Positions 1 to 14,000 are shown, counted from the first letter of the stretch. The stretch: 64,000 bases of DNA from Oscheius sp. JU75 (GCA_037178855.1 JASJZC010000005.1:5394001-5458000), one strand, 5' to 3'. Notes: a model not told the origin generated them from the sequence alone. Numbers and translations: made by a program.

Positions 1-198
1 TGTGACCCCAATAGAAAACGCTCAGAACTGCCGTTGCAGCAGTTCTTTCCAAGAGCTAATGTGCCAAGAGGAAGAATAATGTTTCGTAAATTGAGAAAGG
101 TATCCTTCTGTCAGTCTTTGCATTCTCTGCTTGGTCATTTTCCGATTGCCTTCAAATACCTGCATTCTTTTCTAATCAAACTTGTTTCTTTTCATCAG

Positions 199-3100
199 CA
201 ATTCATCCTTCCAGGACGGATCAAACGCCTACTCACAGCGACAGCCAATCGCTGCCGTTGTAGGAGCCGCGGGAAGTCAGGTCTCGGTCATGGTAGCATC
301 GATGTTACAACTGTTCAAGGTCTAAAGAAGTTTGTGCCAATGCAACCAATTGATTTCAGATTCCGCAAGTATCGTACTCTTCGACCGGTGCTGAATTAAG
401 TGAAAAGCCGCGATTCGCCTTCTTCAGCCGAGTCGTTCCACCGGATAATTTACAAGCTCAAGTAATGGCAAGAGTTGTCAGAGAGCTCGAATGGACTTAC
501 GTTCATGCCATTGCCGACACTGGAAGCTATGGTACAAGATAGTTTGAAATAGTCCCATAATTTATGTAGGCGAACGAGGGATGGATTCGTTTAGAGCAGT
601 TGCAGCCGATTATGGCATTTGCATAGATGGAGACGTGGTGAAGATTAGCAGGAAATGGACTGAGACTATGTTCAAGTAAGGAAGTAGCGGAAAGTTGTAA
701 TAGTCTGATTCAGAGAGCTGTTGATCAGGATGAAAACTCAGAGGAAAGCTAGAGGAGTGGTCATGTTTGTCGACGAGGACAATCTCAAAAGACTGTTGAG
801 GACACTGGACACCATGATACTTTCTGGAATGACCGAATTCGATGGCTACTTCTGGTACCAATTCAATCTTCTTTAATAGAACAGTCATCCTAGGTTTGTT
901 GCCAGTGACTCCTGGGGAATCAAGCAGTCTGTCGTCACCAACTTGGAACATCGGCTTGCCGGCTCTCTTACAATAGCACCGTACACCCGAGAGGAAATTG
1001 GTAGAGCTTTAGCCTTCTATACATCTCACACGTCTAGGTTATCTCGACTATTTTCGTCGTCTGGCCCCGCTCGACAAGACCTTCTTGGTAGAGTACTGGG
1101 ATTCATTGGGGTGTAGAGATATTGATGGAATTGAAACGTTCGGAGAATGCTTCGACATCAAGGGACACGTCCTTAAACAGGTAGTTAGGCAGGATTAGTA
1201 TATAAAAAGTATCAGGAATCTTACGTCCCTTTTGTGGTGGACACCGTGCGCGTTCTTGCCAAGGCCTTCAGTTCGTACATCGACGAAGAATGTGGTCGAA
1301 AGTCGTTTGAAGATTGCTATTTGTCGAAAAACGGCTTTCAAGGAGAAAGATTGCAACGGTTCTACAGAAACGTGTCGCTCTCTGGTATTCCCCTAATTGA
1401 CAAAATAGAATCACATTCAGCTCGCGAACCTCCAATCATTGACGCCAACGGAGACGGGATTGGCCGCTACGATGTCTTCCAGTTGGATCGAAATGGGACA
1501 TATGTGAAGGTATATCAGAAGGGAAGAGTCAAACGGAAGTTTAATAGGTCGGAAAATGGCGAGCAAGTGAGAATCTCTTCGCGTTGAATCTGCAGGATGT
1601 GAGGAAAGGATTCCGCAACCGAGAAGGCGGTTTGCCTGTCTCCGTTTGCAGTGTACCTTGTAAGAGGGGACAGTACAGGTATTTGGACTTCAATCATTCC
1701 TACAACAAAAGGTTCAAGAGCTTACCAAGATCAGACATGTTGTTGGGCGTGCATCCCTTGTGATATGCAGACAAGTATCGTCATTAACGAGACAAGGTAA
1801 TAGGCAAGGTCTGTAAAAACTTCTCTTTAGCTGCCAAGAGTGTCCGATCGGCCAAGTCCCTGACGCCGAAACCTTGTCAACTTGTGTTCCTATTCCACCA
1901 GTCTCCATGACGTGGGACAGCCCCTGGGCTCTCATTCCTGCTGGATTTTCTCTGTTCGGTTTGGCATCGACTGTCTTTGTGGTCGCAGTCTTTCTCAAGT
2001 ACTCCAACACTCCTGTGGTATTTGTCTCTATTTCCCAAATGTTCTTCTTTAGATCATGGCAAGTGGTCGTGAACTTTGCTACTGCATGATGGCGGGAATA
2101 GCCATGTGCTACACGTTGACCTTCTTCCTCGTCTCTCAGCCGTCTATTCCCAGCTGTGCTCTGACCAGAGTACGTTCACTTTGTCTGTTCAACCAGAAAT
2201 TCTTAGGTGTTGATGGGATTGTCGATGTCTGCCATTTATGCTGCGATTATAACGAAGACAAATCGACTTGCGAGAGTCTTTTCGCCACAGAGTGCACAAC
2301 GACCCGGATGTATCACACCCAAGGCTCAGGTAGGGAATGAATCGGGGAAAATTAAAGGTTCTTCAGGTTGCTATTTGCATGGGAATAGTCTCTTTTCAAC
2401 TGGTCGGTTCGTTCCTCTGGTTGATTGTTGAACCACCGGGAACGACTATCATCTTTCCAACACGAACAGAGGCTGTCCTCACTTGCAAGGTACTGTCACT
2501 GAAACCCCCAAAGGAGCACTGCATTTTAGGCAACGGCAGCTCATCTCCTCGTCTCCTTGGCCTATAATCTGCTCCTCATTGTAGCTTGTACCGTCTACGC
2601 GTTCAAAACGAGAAAGATTCCCGAGAACTTCAACGAAACCAGACACATCGGATTCACCATGTACAGTACATGTATCTTGTGGCTCTCCTTCATGCCCATC
2701 TACTTTGCGACTCAGAACAACTTCCGGGTACATTGAATACTAATCGATCTAAAGAACTCATTCAAGATTCAAATCACCTCGCTTTGCATGTGTGTTTCAC
2801 TCTCCGGAACAGTTGCTCTAATCTGTTTCTTCGCTCCCAAAGTCTACATCGTCCTCTTTCAGCCATACAAAAATGTCCGTACACGTCAGTCGGCTGTTGG
2901 TCGACTCGTCAATCAGCAAATGCGCTTTATGAGGTCAGTCAATCTGCACAAAGACTTTTTGCAAGTCACCGGATTATCCCCAATCCCCGTCTGCAGAAGA
3001 GCATGATTTCCCGTTTTTAGCCAGTTGACCTACAACCCGGACGGATGTCAGAACTCGTACCAGACCATGGTCAGCAATGCCTCCTACAAACCCGGATGTA

Positions 3101-3633
3101 AGCATGTTTCAGTCTTTCTCTTTTCTTCTTGTTTGCATGTCATTGAATTTTAAGAAATAAATTAAATTACTTTTAGCCGAGGAGAACTCGCACGGCAGTA
3201 CGGCTCCGATCCTGGCCCAGGCGTTATCGCCCAACTCCATTGAAAAACTTGTCTCTACGAACGGGTCCTCTTCCAGTACTTTTTCTTTGCTCGTACGTAC
3301 AAAACGATATTTCAGATGCTTTTAAAGGACGCAGTGCGTCAGTCAAGAAACTTTCTCTGCCGGCCAAGAATTCACAAGAGAAGGAAGAGCCGGCAAAACT
3401 GGAGGTCCGAAGGAGGCGACCGAGTAGCATGTATGTGCACACGGAAGCACAACGACAGTTGTTAGAGGTTTTGTATTATTGGAACTCAATATAAATGGGT
3501 TTAGGAGATTCACAGTGTTGCTATAGTGAAGAAAGGCTGTGACTTACCGGAGGAGGTTGAGCCGGAACTTCAGACACAGGTCGAGATACTTTTGGAAGAG
3601 ATCGCAGCCAATCAAGAGGCTACCTTTTTATAG
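199..3633 (+). CDS. Metabotropic glutamate receptor (family C GPCR), 5' end outside the window
   Basis: This is a neuronal family C receptor: an extracellular venus-flytrap domain binds glutamate and a seven-helix domain signals through G proteins. The first readable exon (199-319) encodes [20 protein letters not shown] and the next (360-531) reads [16 protein letters not shown], the classic mGluR ligand-binding segment with the Ser-Ser-Thr that contacts the amino acid. Later exons give [10 protein letters not shown] (about 1450), the Cys-rich linker with CxxC pairs (about 1740-1870), and the helices: TM1 from about 1920, [16 protein letters not shown] (about 2235), then the TM5-TM7 segments with [18 protein letters not shown] (about 2830). 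The cytoplasmic tail is joined across short introns and ends [16 protein letters not shown] at the TAG at 3631. Introns are about 35-60 bases. Signal peptide and start lie upstream; bases 1-198 look intronic. It belongs to the mgl-1/2/3 group, but I cannot say which member. Confidence 0.9.
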
Positions 3634-3743
3634 TTTGACCAATTGTTTCGGGTATGTTCTGATCTCTGTCCCCCTTTGCTCAATTACAGCTCGGGTGTTT
3701 CTTTGCAATTTCGGTGATCTTGATAAATCTCTTTATGTTCATA

Positions 3744-4185
3744 CTAGAAGAGGGTGTAAAGAAGAGATATCGTGACTGCGACGAAGAATCCAATGTGAGA
3801 GCATGCCTGGTCCAAAAATCGTCTTGTAGTCGCGCCAACTACAACCGGTAGAGTACAACAACATTGGTCTAAAACTGTAATCACACTGAACAAGATGGGA
3901 CAAACCTAAACAGACACTCGGTTGATATATTTGGCAAACATAGTCATTCGTACAGCCAACGTTGAACCTGAATCCTCCATTTCGACATTGTGGATACATT
4001 TCACAAGCTGTAATGAATGGGTTTCAGATGAAGAGGGGGAAGGAATTACGAAGATCTGAGGTGAATATGTAGGGAGCCGTTCCGCAAGTGTACTGGAGTT
4101 GTCTCTTATTCCGATTATTAGTGACCGTCGAATTAGTAATTGCAGTAACAGCAGAGAAAAGTGAAACGGTTATAATCAAAAGCAT
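3744..4185 (-). CDS. Small secreted cysteine-rich protein (hypothetical)
   Basis: The start MLLIITVSLFSAVTA is a good signal peptide, followed by a basic NRNKRQ stretch that could be a propeptide cleavage site. A 42-base intron (about 3999-4041) and a 31-base intron (about 3900) join three exons in phase into one frame: signal, CGTAP, CEMYPQCRNGGFRF, then VGCTNDYVCQ, SVCL and a CCC cluster. Spacing resembles nematode cysteine-rich secreted modules. The C-terminus is hydrophobic (GFFVAVTISLLYTLF), which could be a GPI signal or membrane tail. It converges on the glutamate receptor gene with about 110 bases between stops. I do not recognise a named family; function unknown. Transcript data would settle the splice sites. 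Confidence 0.5.
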
Positions 4186-4849
4186 TGTTCCTTTATGACG
4201 GGAGATTGGAAAGGACTGCAATCGCGAGCTGCCGTTCTACCATCCCATGTCAAAAATTTGTTCAGCTGGACAATGATTCACTGCTCTTTGCTTTCTAAAT
4301 CGTGAAAGCAGTCTATGACGAGAATGGCTATGGTCAATAGCAGAATGATGTCGAACGTTGACCATTCAGTGAACTTATAGACAACCAGGGGTATATGAAG
4401 AAATTCTTTATTTTATTTTATGTAACCTTAATTTTTTTTTAGAATCGAGTTTATACACCAAGTTCAGAGCAACAGGTAATATTTGTGCTCATGTTTTCAC
4501 TACTATATATCGACTCTTCAAACTGTTTCGCAGAATAAGATAAAAAGATTTGAACTAAGCGCCGTTCTCGCGGGTCCCGTCACGATTTTGTGCGAAACAT
4601 TGCGCTTGTCTTTTTTTTTCGAATAGCAGCTCAACTTCTTTCTTTGACATCCCGGGCTCTATATTTTGCCATTTTCCTAGTGAAATCAAGTGCTTTTTTT
4701 GATAGAAAGAGCAAAATAAACATTATAGTACAATTAAAGTTCCCCCGTCACTCACAAATATTCCGCTAAGTAAAACTCATATTTGCGTCGTTTTACAGTT
4801 TCAAAGTCAACATTTGTTTTATTCGATGGTTCCAGGTTTCCAGGATAAC

Positions 4850-6142
4850 ATGGTGTCTGCAAACGGCGGCGCAACGACAATTCTGAAGGCCCGCTTCGGG
4901 AACGATGTCCGTCGCAAGTCTATCCATCATGGCAACGATCTTACGCTAAATGACCTGGCACTCATGCTGCAGCGTGTCTTCTCCATCAGCAGCACAGACG
5001 TTGAGCTCAAATATCGCGATTCCGGTCAGTTCATAAATTTTAACATTACCAACGCTGTTCCTTCAGAAGGCGACTTCATCACGATCGCCGATGATACGGA
5101 TCTGCTTCTTGCTCTTCATGAGCCTTCTCTTTTCATCGAAGTGATCGTCGGGGTCGAATCCAACACCTCTGATCTCTTCCAGCAAATCCAAAAAATCCAA
5201 GAGGACGTTGGAAAGCTTTCCATGCTGGCCAATTCTCTGCTGGGAGCTCAGGCAGGGGGAGAGAAGATTCACAAGCAGACTGTGTATTCGCCGCCGTCTT
5301 CCCCTCTCGAGAGGAGCGAGGTTCCGACCTCTATTCAGGCTTCCCATCATGAAGAAGTTTGTCTCTTTTCAAGCTGGCAACTTTATTTTCTTTGGGTGAA
5401 CTCGCACGACGACCAGGTCACCTCGACGAGCGATGTCTCATCCCCTCCGGATCAGGAAATTTCCCTCGAGACTGACAAACACAACAGTTCCATGCGTGTG
5501 CCGGAACCGCACGTTCATTTCGCTGCGCCTCCCACGGCCTCGATCCCACAGTTCCCGACATCGAATGCCTTAGCTCCTAACCAGCCTGAAGCTCAATACA
5601 ACTTCCCTCCTCCTGGAAACTTTGCTCCGCCGCCTCTGTTCCAACAGCCTTCGCAGCAGCAATTCAACGTAGGTTTTGTTTCTATTTGTCTGCTGAAGTA
5701 TAGTGAGTTGAACAGTTTTTTTTTTACCTTACAGAGAACCAAAAGTATTTAGGCTCCACGCCAGTTCGCTCCTCCGACATCGAATGCTCCAACTCCGATT
5801 CAGCCGGAGCCTCAGTACGGTTTTCCTGGAGGCGTGCCTGGTGCTCCCGGACATTTCGCTCCTCCGCCTTCTCCGTACCAGCATCAACCCGGAGCTCCTC
5901 AGTTTGCTCCTTTTCAGCAACAGTACAACGCACGTTTTCTCATTTGAGCTCTTTGCCTTTTTTATATTTTTTTTGCGCTAGCAATTATTCACGAATTTCA
6001 GGCTTCTGGCCAATTCGCTGCTCCTCCGCAAATGGGTGGACCGCCAATGGGAGCTCCTCCGATGGGAACTGACATGCCCGGACCAAATCCTTTCGCTAGA
6101 GGACAGACTGGTTCGTACCGTCAGTCTCCCTATCATCAGTAG
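4850..6142 (+). CDS. tfg-1: TFG-1 (TRK-fused gene homologue; COPII/ER exit-site scaffold)
   Basis: The N-terminus is a PB1 domain (residues about 7-95): LKARFGNDVRRKSIHH carries the basic cluster and later acidic residues lie near EGDFITIADDTDLL. A coiled coil follows (about residues 105-130, FQQIQKIQEDVGKLSMLANS), then a long low-complexity tail rich in Pro, Gln, Phe and Ala ending PNPFARGQTGSYRQSPYHQ. This PB1/coiled-coil/PQ-rich order is that of TFG, which oligomerises at ER exit sites and works with SEC-16 in COPII secretion. Two or more short introns interrupt the tail (about 5360-5430, 5670-5750, 5930-6000). I chose the ATG at 4850 because it directly follows an acceptor-like site (TTTCCAG at about 4841), although an in-frame ATG lies further upstream. 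The PQ-rich tail could be mis-spliced in my model. Confidence 0.88.
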
Positions 6143-7217
6143 TTACCACCAATACTCCTTTCATCGGATGCTTTCCTAGTCTCTCCCTTTTTCCAATTTA
6201 CTAGGTCTAATTGTGTAATATATTTTGCCTCACTCCCATCGTTCTGCTTTGCCCATACTTATTCTACTATTTATTTTACTTTAGCGGGTTCTTTTCACCC
6301 AGTAAAACGATTTGTCGAGAGATTGAGGGATACTTTAGACCTTTGTGTTTAGAGAATGTAAATGAAAGTTTTATGGTCAAATATCAGCTGTTTTGTTGAC
6401 GGAAAGTCTCAAAAAGATGGAAATAATACCGTTGAATCTGTTACGGACGTAAGAAGTAAGAGGGCGTATAGCATACATGTCGGTTCAGATCTTTTGGGAG
6501 CGGCCCCCCAAACCTTTTCTTGATTTTTTTCTTTCTGAACATAGGGATATTCAAACAGCTTTAGCCTTCTAGAATCTGACAGCCTCCACAAAGATTCTCT
6601 ATCCAGTCATTCCTTGTCCAGATTTTGTAATTTCAGCTGTTTCGGACGGAAACTTTTCCTGAAAACTTCCAACATCAACAAATCGAAAAAGTGTTTACTT
6701 CTGTCCATCTGTCAATCTGGCCAGTGGCCCGAGGGGTATTATGAACTATACCAAACACCGCTATTGTTCGCAATGTCTACTGTCTTTGTCTGTGTCTACT
6801 GTGCGCGTCTCGCTATCAGGCTATCCTCTTTTTTATCGTAGCGAGCCTATTGACCGCTGTTTATTTGGGTCTCCATACCCTGACTAACGTTTAGTATCGC
6901 TATTACAGTACATCTTAGCCCCATGAGACCACATAGTCATAATCTCTTCTTGTATTTCTTTCTTTAGTCTCGTTCGTTTGCCGGTCCCAGCATGTGAACA
7001 GCTACAATGAAAGTTCGAATAAGTTTTGACACCTACTACACCAGCTGGCTAAGGGATAGAAGTAAAGGAAACAAAGCAACAACAGTTGTATAGGCTGATC
7101 ACTATCTCTTCCTCGCATAATTAATTGATCCATACTTAAACTATTAGTCAATTTTGGCCTAAGTGACATCTTTCTTTTTGTGCCTTTCTATTTTATTTGG
7201 ATAAGAAAGCCGTACTA
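6143..7217. other. Intergenic, no gene recognised
   Basis: This is the 3' flank of tfg-1 followed by AT-rich sequence. The longest open frames are short (about 60-75 codons) and show no conserved motif or coding-like splice sites. A pyrimidine-rich tract at about 7170-7195 precedes the small gene at 7218. Confidence 0.5.
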
Positions 7218-7522
7218 ATGACTTCACAGGAAGTAATTGCTGCTGTGGAACGCGAAGTTTCCAAAATGCTCTATCATCTCAAAAGGATGCCTGAAAAACA
7301 GGAACCTCTTCTGCATTGCCCTGTTCCTAATTGTGACCACGAAAAGTGAAGATGATAGCTAAAGTCCTCGGTCTGCATTATGCATCTAAGCATTTGAGTA
7401 AGAGAGATTAATACAAGAATCAGAAACTATTCAGTGAGTGCTGCCTTCCGATGTGCAAACTGCAATCGGTTATTGCAACCTTTCCGGTAGCAATGGATCA
7501 CATTCTGGAGCATCACAAGTAG
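7218..7522 (+). CDS. Very small Cys/His-rich protein (hypothetical, zinc-finger-like)
   Basis: Two exons join in frame across a ~90-base intron (GTGAAG donor near 7346, TATTCAG acceptor near 7438). The protein of about 71 residues starts MTSQEVIAAVEREVSKML, an amphipathic helix, and then has HCPVPNCDHENECCLPMCK and ends FPVAMDHILEHHK. Several Cys and the closing H-x-x-x-H-H could bind one or two zinc ions, but spacing does not match a textbook C2H2 finger. Support comes from the in-phase splice that keeps a coherent Cys/His pattern. An acceptor-like ACTTCACAG immediately after the ATG raises the alternative that the first codons belong to an intron. Function unknown. Confidence 0.4.
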
Positions 7523-8090
7523 ATTAGCCTTTCAACCATTGATAGGGGAACAACTATTAAACAAAAGTTTCACTTGACTACTATAAGTTCAACCCAAGAA
7601 AAAATGCTGCCCCCGTGGGGCTTTCAAAAATTGCGTATACCACCCATGTTTCAGGGGGTACCGCGGGCAATTGGGAAAAGTTTTCAACCAGCAATAAACG
7701 CACCTCAGCAAAGCTTCACGGGTCACGTTATCGCCTCTGCGCAAAGCTGACCACCACTCTCGCTCCGGCTAGACCATTTGTCGCGAGTGTCGAGGGAGAG
7801 GGGCAGTGAGACAGCTGTCTCTGGCGGCAGAGACGCAGACACAACTGGCGGGTAGGCGATTCTCGAATAATTGGTAGTAAACTTTTCCAATAGGGATGTA
7901 TTTTCTATTTCTCACGTATTATGCAAGATTCCTCTTATTTGTCCCACAGTCACACCCCCGAGAAATGACATAAATGAAGTTTTATTTCTAACAAAGCGTC
8001 TGCTATTTTTAAAATAACAACGTGACCGGTTCAAGTACTTGGAAACCAGGTAAGGGGCAGAGTGAATGGTAATATGGCGTACTCGACGAA
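7523..8090. other. Intergenic, with a GC-richer block at about 7600-7860
   Basis: No protein match is apparent. The block at 7600-7860 is clearly richer in G and C than its surroundings and has open frames on the plus strand, but no family signature. It lies between the ends of the small gene and map-2, so it may be 3' sequence, a regulatory element or an unrecognised repeat. Confidence 0.35.
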
Positions 8091-9678
<1,588 letters not shown>

Positions 9679-9864
9679 TTCTGAAATCAAATTCATGTTT
9701 TAAAAATATGACCAATAGAGAACAGGGGTAAACATTGGCAAAAATGACCAAAGTTAACAACAAAACGAAATGAATAGGAATTTTAATTGTGTCTGTATAC
9801 ACGCAACTCGTAACGTATAAAACCCGTAAAAATCACACAAAATTACAAGATAAATGTTTGTAAA

Positions 9865-12800
9865 TCAATGGGATTGACAATAGGCACTGAGGAGGCTGAA
9901 ATATCGGTTATATACAGCCGTAAAAGGGGGAAGGCTTCGAGAAGCTTCCACAGATAGTTGTTGAAAAGATGGCTGGTCCGACTCATCAGTGCTGACTACT
10001 TTTTCATCAAATGCAGATTCCTTTTTCTGAAACAACATATAAGTGAAGTTTCAATAAGAAAACTTACAATCTCGTTTATATCAGGGCACGTTTCAGACGT
10101 TTTTTGCACTTCTTCTTCAGAATGATTTGCGTTTTCGGCGACCGTGTCTTTGCTATCGCTTTCTTCTGGAGCAGTCTCGTAGTTGGAGGCTTCCTCATCA
10201 GGATCCACACTGATTTTCAACGCGTTCAGCATATCATCCAAGAAGGTGTCGCTGAAACATAGATTGTGAGACTTGAGTAAAAACAACGTACTCGGTGCCG
10301 ACTTCCTCATCTCTGATCAAATCCATCGAAATCTTGATATCTTTTGCGAAACTGGCCTCGAGATTGCTGCACCAGTCTGCGTAAAAGCTAACGCGTTCCT
10401 TCCAAATGGCCGGCGAGTCCCGAACCGGCACGACTGATCCCAGATTGTTCGACGGAGACAACTTGAACGCCTCGAAATCTTTCTGAATCTGTTGGCAGAA
10501 ATCCTCCCAGGATGTAGCCTCGATTGTGGGAATTGTGATTGTGCGAGAAGAGGATACCACTTCATCTTTTTTGGCGGCTTCTTCACGCTGCCTCATTACC
10601 TAGAAGTGTCAGTGAACTCAATAAGAAAGGGTCAAGTACCTTGATTCTTGCCTGTTTCTCCGCATCCCGTTGTTTTCGAATTTGTTCGGTCATCGAACAT
10701 CTCATGGCGGGGTCCATGACCCAGGGGTCCTCTTTAGTATTCCATTTGTTAGTCGTATACTCCAGCCACTTCTGATGGAAATCTACCCAACAGAATTAGA
10801 ATCAAACAAACCTCTCGTGGCCAATCCTGCTGTATCTGGATCAAGTCCTCGCGCGAATAGGCGTGTTCAGGTATCTGAATGAGAGAATCCAAATACTGGC
10901 TCTCTTTCTTGTCCAGATTGTTTCCGATCAGAAGCTCGTCACTCTCGCTCGGAATTTCATTTTCCTTGTTCTGAAGATCATTGTTCGGAAAAGAGGGGAG
11001 AAGTTCATCGAGCAGGGCATCAAAGCTGAACTCCAGAATTTATTTATTCAAGGATAACCGTGCTCACTTGTCCTGGATTCGTTGTTCCGGCTGCACAAAG
11101 GGATCCTCATTCATGTTAAATTTGGATTTTGCCAGATCCAGCCAGTGCTCGTCTGCCAGTCCATCTCGAACAGCAAGCAGCTCTCCACGCAGGTAGAACT
11201 TTTTCTTGGCTTTCTCGCGGGAGGGAACAAATCTGGAAGACATAAATTACTACTGAAGCCATTGAACCTACTTGAAAACCTTTTTCTCAGGTTTCTTCTC
11301 CTCCTTTTGCAGAGATAGATCATTCTTCGCCGCTTTCATTTGAGTAGCCAAAGTGTCAATTTCATCGCAATAAGTAACTTTTGTGATCTAAAGCCAATGT
11401 TTTAAAGACAAGTACAAAACGACATTATACCTGCAAATCGCGTAGTCTCTGCAGAAATTGTTCGGACAACTGTGGCAGATTTTCATTCAGGCTGCACATT
11501 TCGTTTCGATTATAGCAACAGCTTCCACCCTTCACAATATCAAAATCCCTAAAAACTTGGACATCTGTGGATGTCGGCATCACAGAAACCGGCCGAACTT
11601 TGGCTACTGGCTTGACTAGTCTTTTGCTGCTCTAAAGTACAAAGAATGCAGAGGAATTTGAGCAACGAAACCAGGAAATCGACGCAGGAATTGAAGTGGT
11701 CGGTGTTGGACGCCAGGTCCATTGGAATTCTCTTCCGGTCCAGCACTTTCACCTTAATTCCACCGTTTGAGACGATGGCATTGAACGCAGCGACAGAGCG
11801 CCCGTCTTCCAGCAGCGAGATCGCGGCTCCTTGTCCACCAAAGCGAGCGGCTCTTCCGATTCTGTGAAAATACGTCTCCGCATCAATAGCTGCTCCAATA
11901 TTGATGACCATATTCACGTTGGTGGCATCCACTCCTCGAGCAGTCTGAAGATTTGAATAAATACGTGAAATGATGCCAACTAACCAGATCTGTAGAGACC
12001 AGAATCTGGATTTTGTTGGTTTTTAAGCGTTCAATAACCTTCTCCCGTTCCGGCTGGGACATTTTCGATGAAATGAATCCGGCATCAAAGCCGGCTTCTA
12101 CCAATCGTGAGCAAACTGGCTCGCATATGAAATTCTTTGATACGAGAGACACGAAGGAGAACCTACTCAAGATACGTATTGCAGAAGACCAATGCTTGGG
12201 TGAAGGTGACGCTCTCGAAGATTTTCACGGCAGCTTCCAATGCCGTCGTATCGAATACTATGCTCATGTATTGTTTGATGCCAATCAGTTGAACATCGTC
12301 TGAAATCGCACCTTTTGCTATGATGTGAGCATTAGGATGCTTGTCTGGTAAGGAGTAGTACCAACCTGAATTGAGCCTGATCAACGTGGCATTCTTCATG
12401 TATTTGCCGAGAGTGTCGTCCAGATTACGCGGATAGGTGGCAGAAAAAACGGCGACTTGACGCGACGGTGGGAGATGCGAGAAGATGAAACTTAATAGGA
12501 CTTGATACTCAAATTAGGAGTACCTTACTTAATGTCTTTTTGAAAGTCTTCGTCCATGAGCTTGTCAGCTTCATCCAGCACGAATAGCTCTACAGTGTCC
12601 AACTTGAGGTCGCCTTCTTGCAACAGCTGACAAATTCTGCCTGTTGTTCCAATCACAATATGTTGTCCTTTTTTCAAGGCTTGTCGATCAGCAAATAATG
12701 GATTTCCGCCAACAAGAACACTGAAAGTAATCAATAACAAAGCGCTACCAGAAGATACTCACTGTGTACGACAGCCTTGTGGCTGCAGTTTCTTGACAGT

Positions 12801-13162
12801 GTCTCTGATTTGGATGGCAATTTCTCGAGTTGGTGCAATGAGCAAGCGTTGAGGGGTGTTTAGACGGGTATTTAAATTTTCAGCTGCCATAACAGAAAAG
12901 ACCAGAGTTTTCCCGGTGCCGGATTTGGCCTGAACGAGGAGATCTGAACAAAAATGTCCAAGAACAAACTAAATTTCCTACCGAATCCACTGAGTGCTGT
13001 AGGAATAGCCTTCTCCTGTACAGGCGATGGATATTTGAAGCCGTGACTGGCCATCTTGGTCACTATTGCTGGAGAAATCATTAGGGACTGAAACAGGGCT
13101 GTTGACCGCACATCTTCGGTACGCGAGCTATTGCCAAGATCTATCACATCGCTGAACTGCAT
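9865..13162 (-). CDS. mel-46: DEAD-box RNA helicase DDX20/Gemin3 (MEL-46)
   Basis: The helicase core has the Q-motif region [17 protein letters not shown], motif [12 protein letters not shown], motif Ia [14 protein letters not shown], motif II as VLDEADKL, motif III as FSATYPR, then [13 protein letters not shown], motif [16 protein letters not shown] and motif [12 protein letters not shown]. This [25 protein letters not shown] pattern is that of DDX20, the Gemin3 helicase of the SMN complex in snRNP assembly; C. elegans MEL-46 is the orthologue. After the core comes a long acidic and charged C-terminal half (exons between 11.6 and 9.9 kb) containing two related blocks built around [19 protein letters not shown] and [20 protein letters not shown]. 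Start [10 protein letters not shown] at 13162; an untranslated exon may lie upstream. Likely first gene of an operon with map-2. Confidence 0.88.
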
Positions 13163-13484
13163 TGTGCCCTGAAATTCGAGTGAATTCACGTAAAAGATGC
13201 TTGAACGACTTGTTACCAACAACGGCAGGGATTACTAACCAGTTCAGATAGGCGTAAAGTGATCCAACTGCTGTAGCTTGGTTCTGGCTAGTTTCACCTG
13301 AACTTTTCCGTTGTTTCTGAATAAAAAGAGCCGAGGTTGATAAAAAAAAAGGAGCTCCGTAAACAAGCAAAAAACGAAAATCTTTGAAACTTTTGAATTT
13401 AAAGGACTGCGTGTAATTACGGTAATCAACCTTTGGCGGGTCGATTCCGCGCCATTTGAAATGATTTTTCTCGCTTAAAAATAG

Positions 13485-13890
13485 TTGGTAATAGTTCGGC
13501 AGGCTCCCCCCTTCAAGTCAAAAATTACGGTAGTTGCCCCCCTTCGTCTAAAATCGTGTTTTTCTCATAAAATTTTTTAATTTTTCCAGTTTCTAACTGC
13601 GTTTATCAAATCCAGCGTGCAAAAAGAACCCTTTAGAACATGCAAAACGTCATAAATAACGGGGAAATCAGAGAACTAAGTTTGAGACAAACCTTGAATA
13701 ACTCGTTCTTTTCCGTAGTTTTTTTCACTTTTCTTACATTCTAGGGGGTTTTTTTACACGCTGGATTCGGTAAAAGCCGTCAAAAACTGAAAAAGTTGGT
13801 GAATTTCATCAGAAAAACCTATTCTGAGCGATATTGTAGAAGCGCGCCAAAAATTTAAACGAAAGGGGGCGCCTGCCGAACTATTACCAA
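13485..13890. mobile_element. Fold-back element (MITE) with terminal inverted repeats
   Basis: The left end reads TTGGTAATAGTTCGGCAGGC and the right end is its exact reverse complement (GCCTGCCGAACTATTACCAA), followed inward by pyrimidine/purine tracts that also pair. Inner segments pair too: CAAATCCAGCGTGCAAAAAG at about 13606 matches, inverted, the CACGCTGGATTCGG stretch at about 13758. So nearly the whole 406 bases could fold as one hairpin. ATAG stands immediately outside both ends (13481-13484 and 13891-13894) and is a candidate 4-base target-site duplication. No transposase is encoded, so it would be non-autonomous. It sits in the space between the divergent mel-46 and Bora genes. Confidence 0.85.
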
Positions 13891-14000
13891 ATAGTTTCAT
13901 GACCGAAAGTTATCCTTTCCAGAGTTTCTGCTTTTTCATTGAGAAAATTGCTGTCCGAACATCTGAATATCTTATTTCAGGAGAATAGTCGTCGTAATAT

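Noticed and set aside
1-198. Open plus-strand frame before the first glutamate-receptor exon
   Set aside because: Its translation does not resemble the receptor and the true exon starts after the TTTTCATCAG acceptor at 198; it looks intronic.
6614-6841. Plus-strand 75-codon frame downstream of tfg-1
   Set aside because: No recognisable domain or plausible exon partner; treated as intergenic.
13430-13460. tRNA-like GGGTCGATTCC
   Set aside because: The 5 bp T-stem does not pair and no upstream A box is found.
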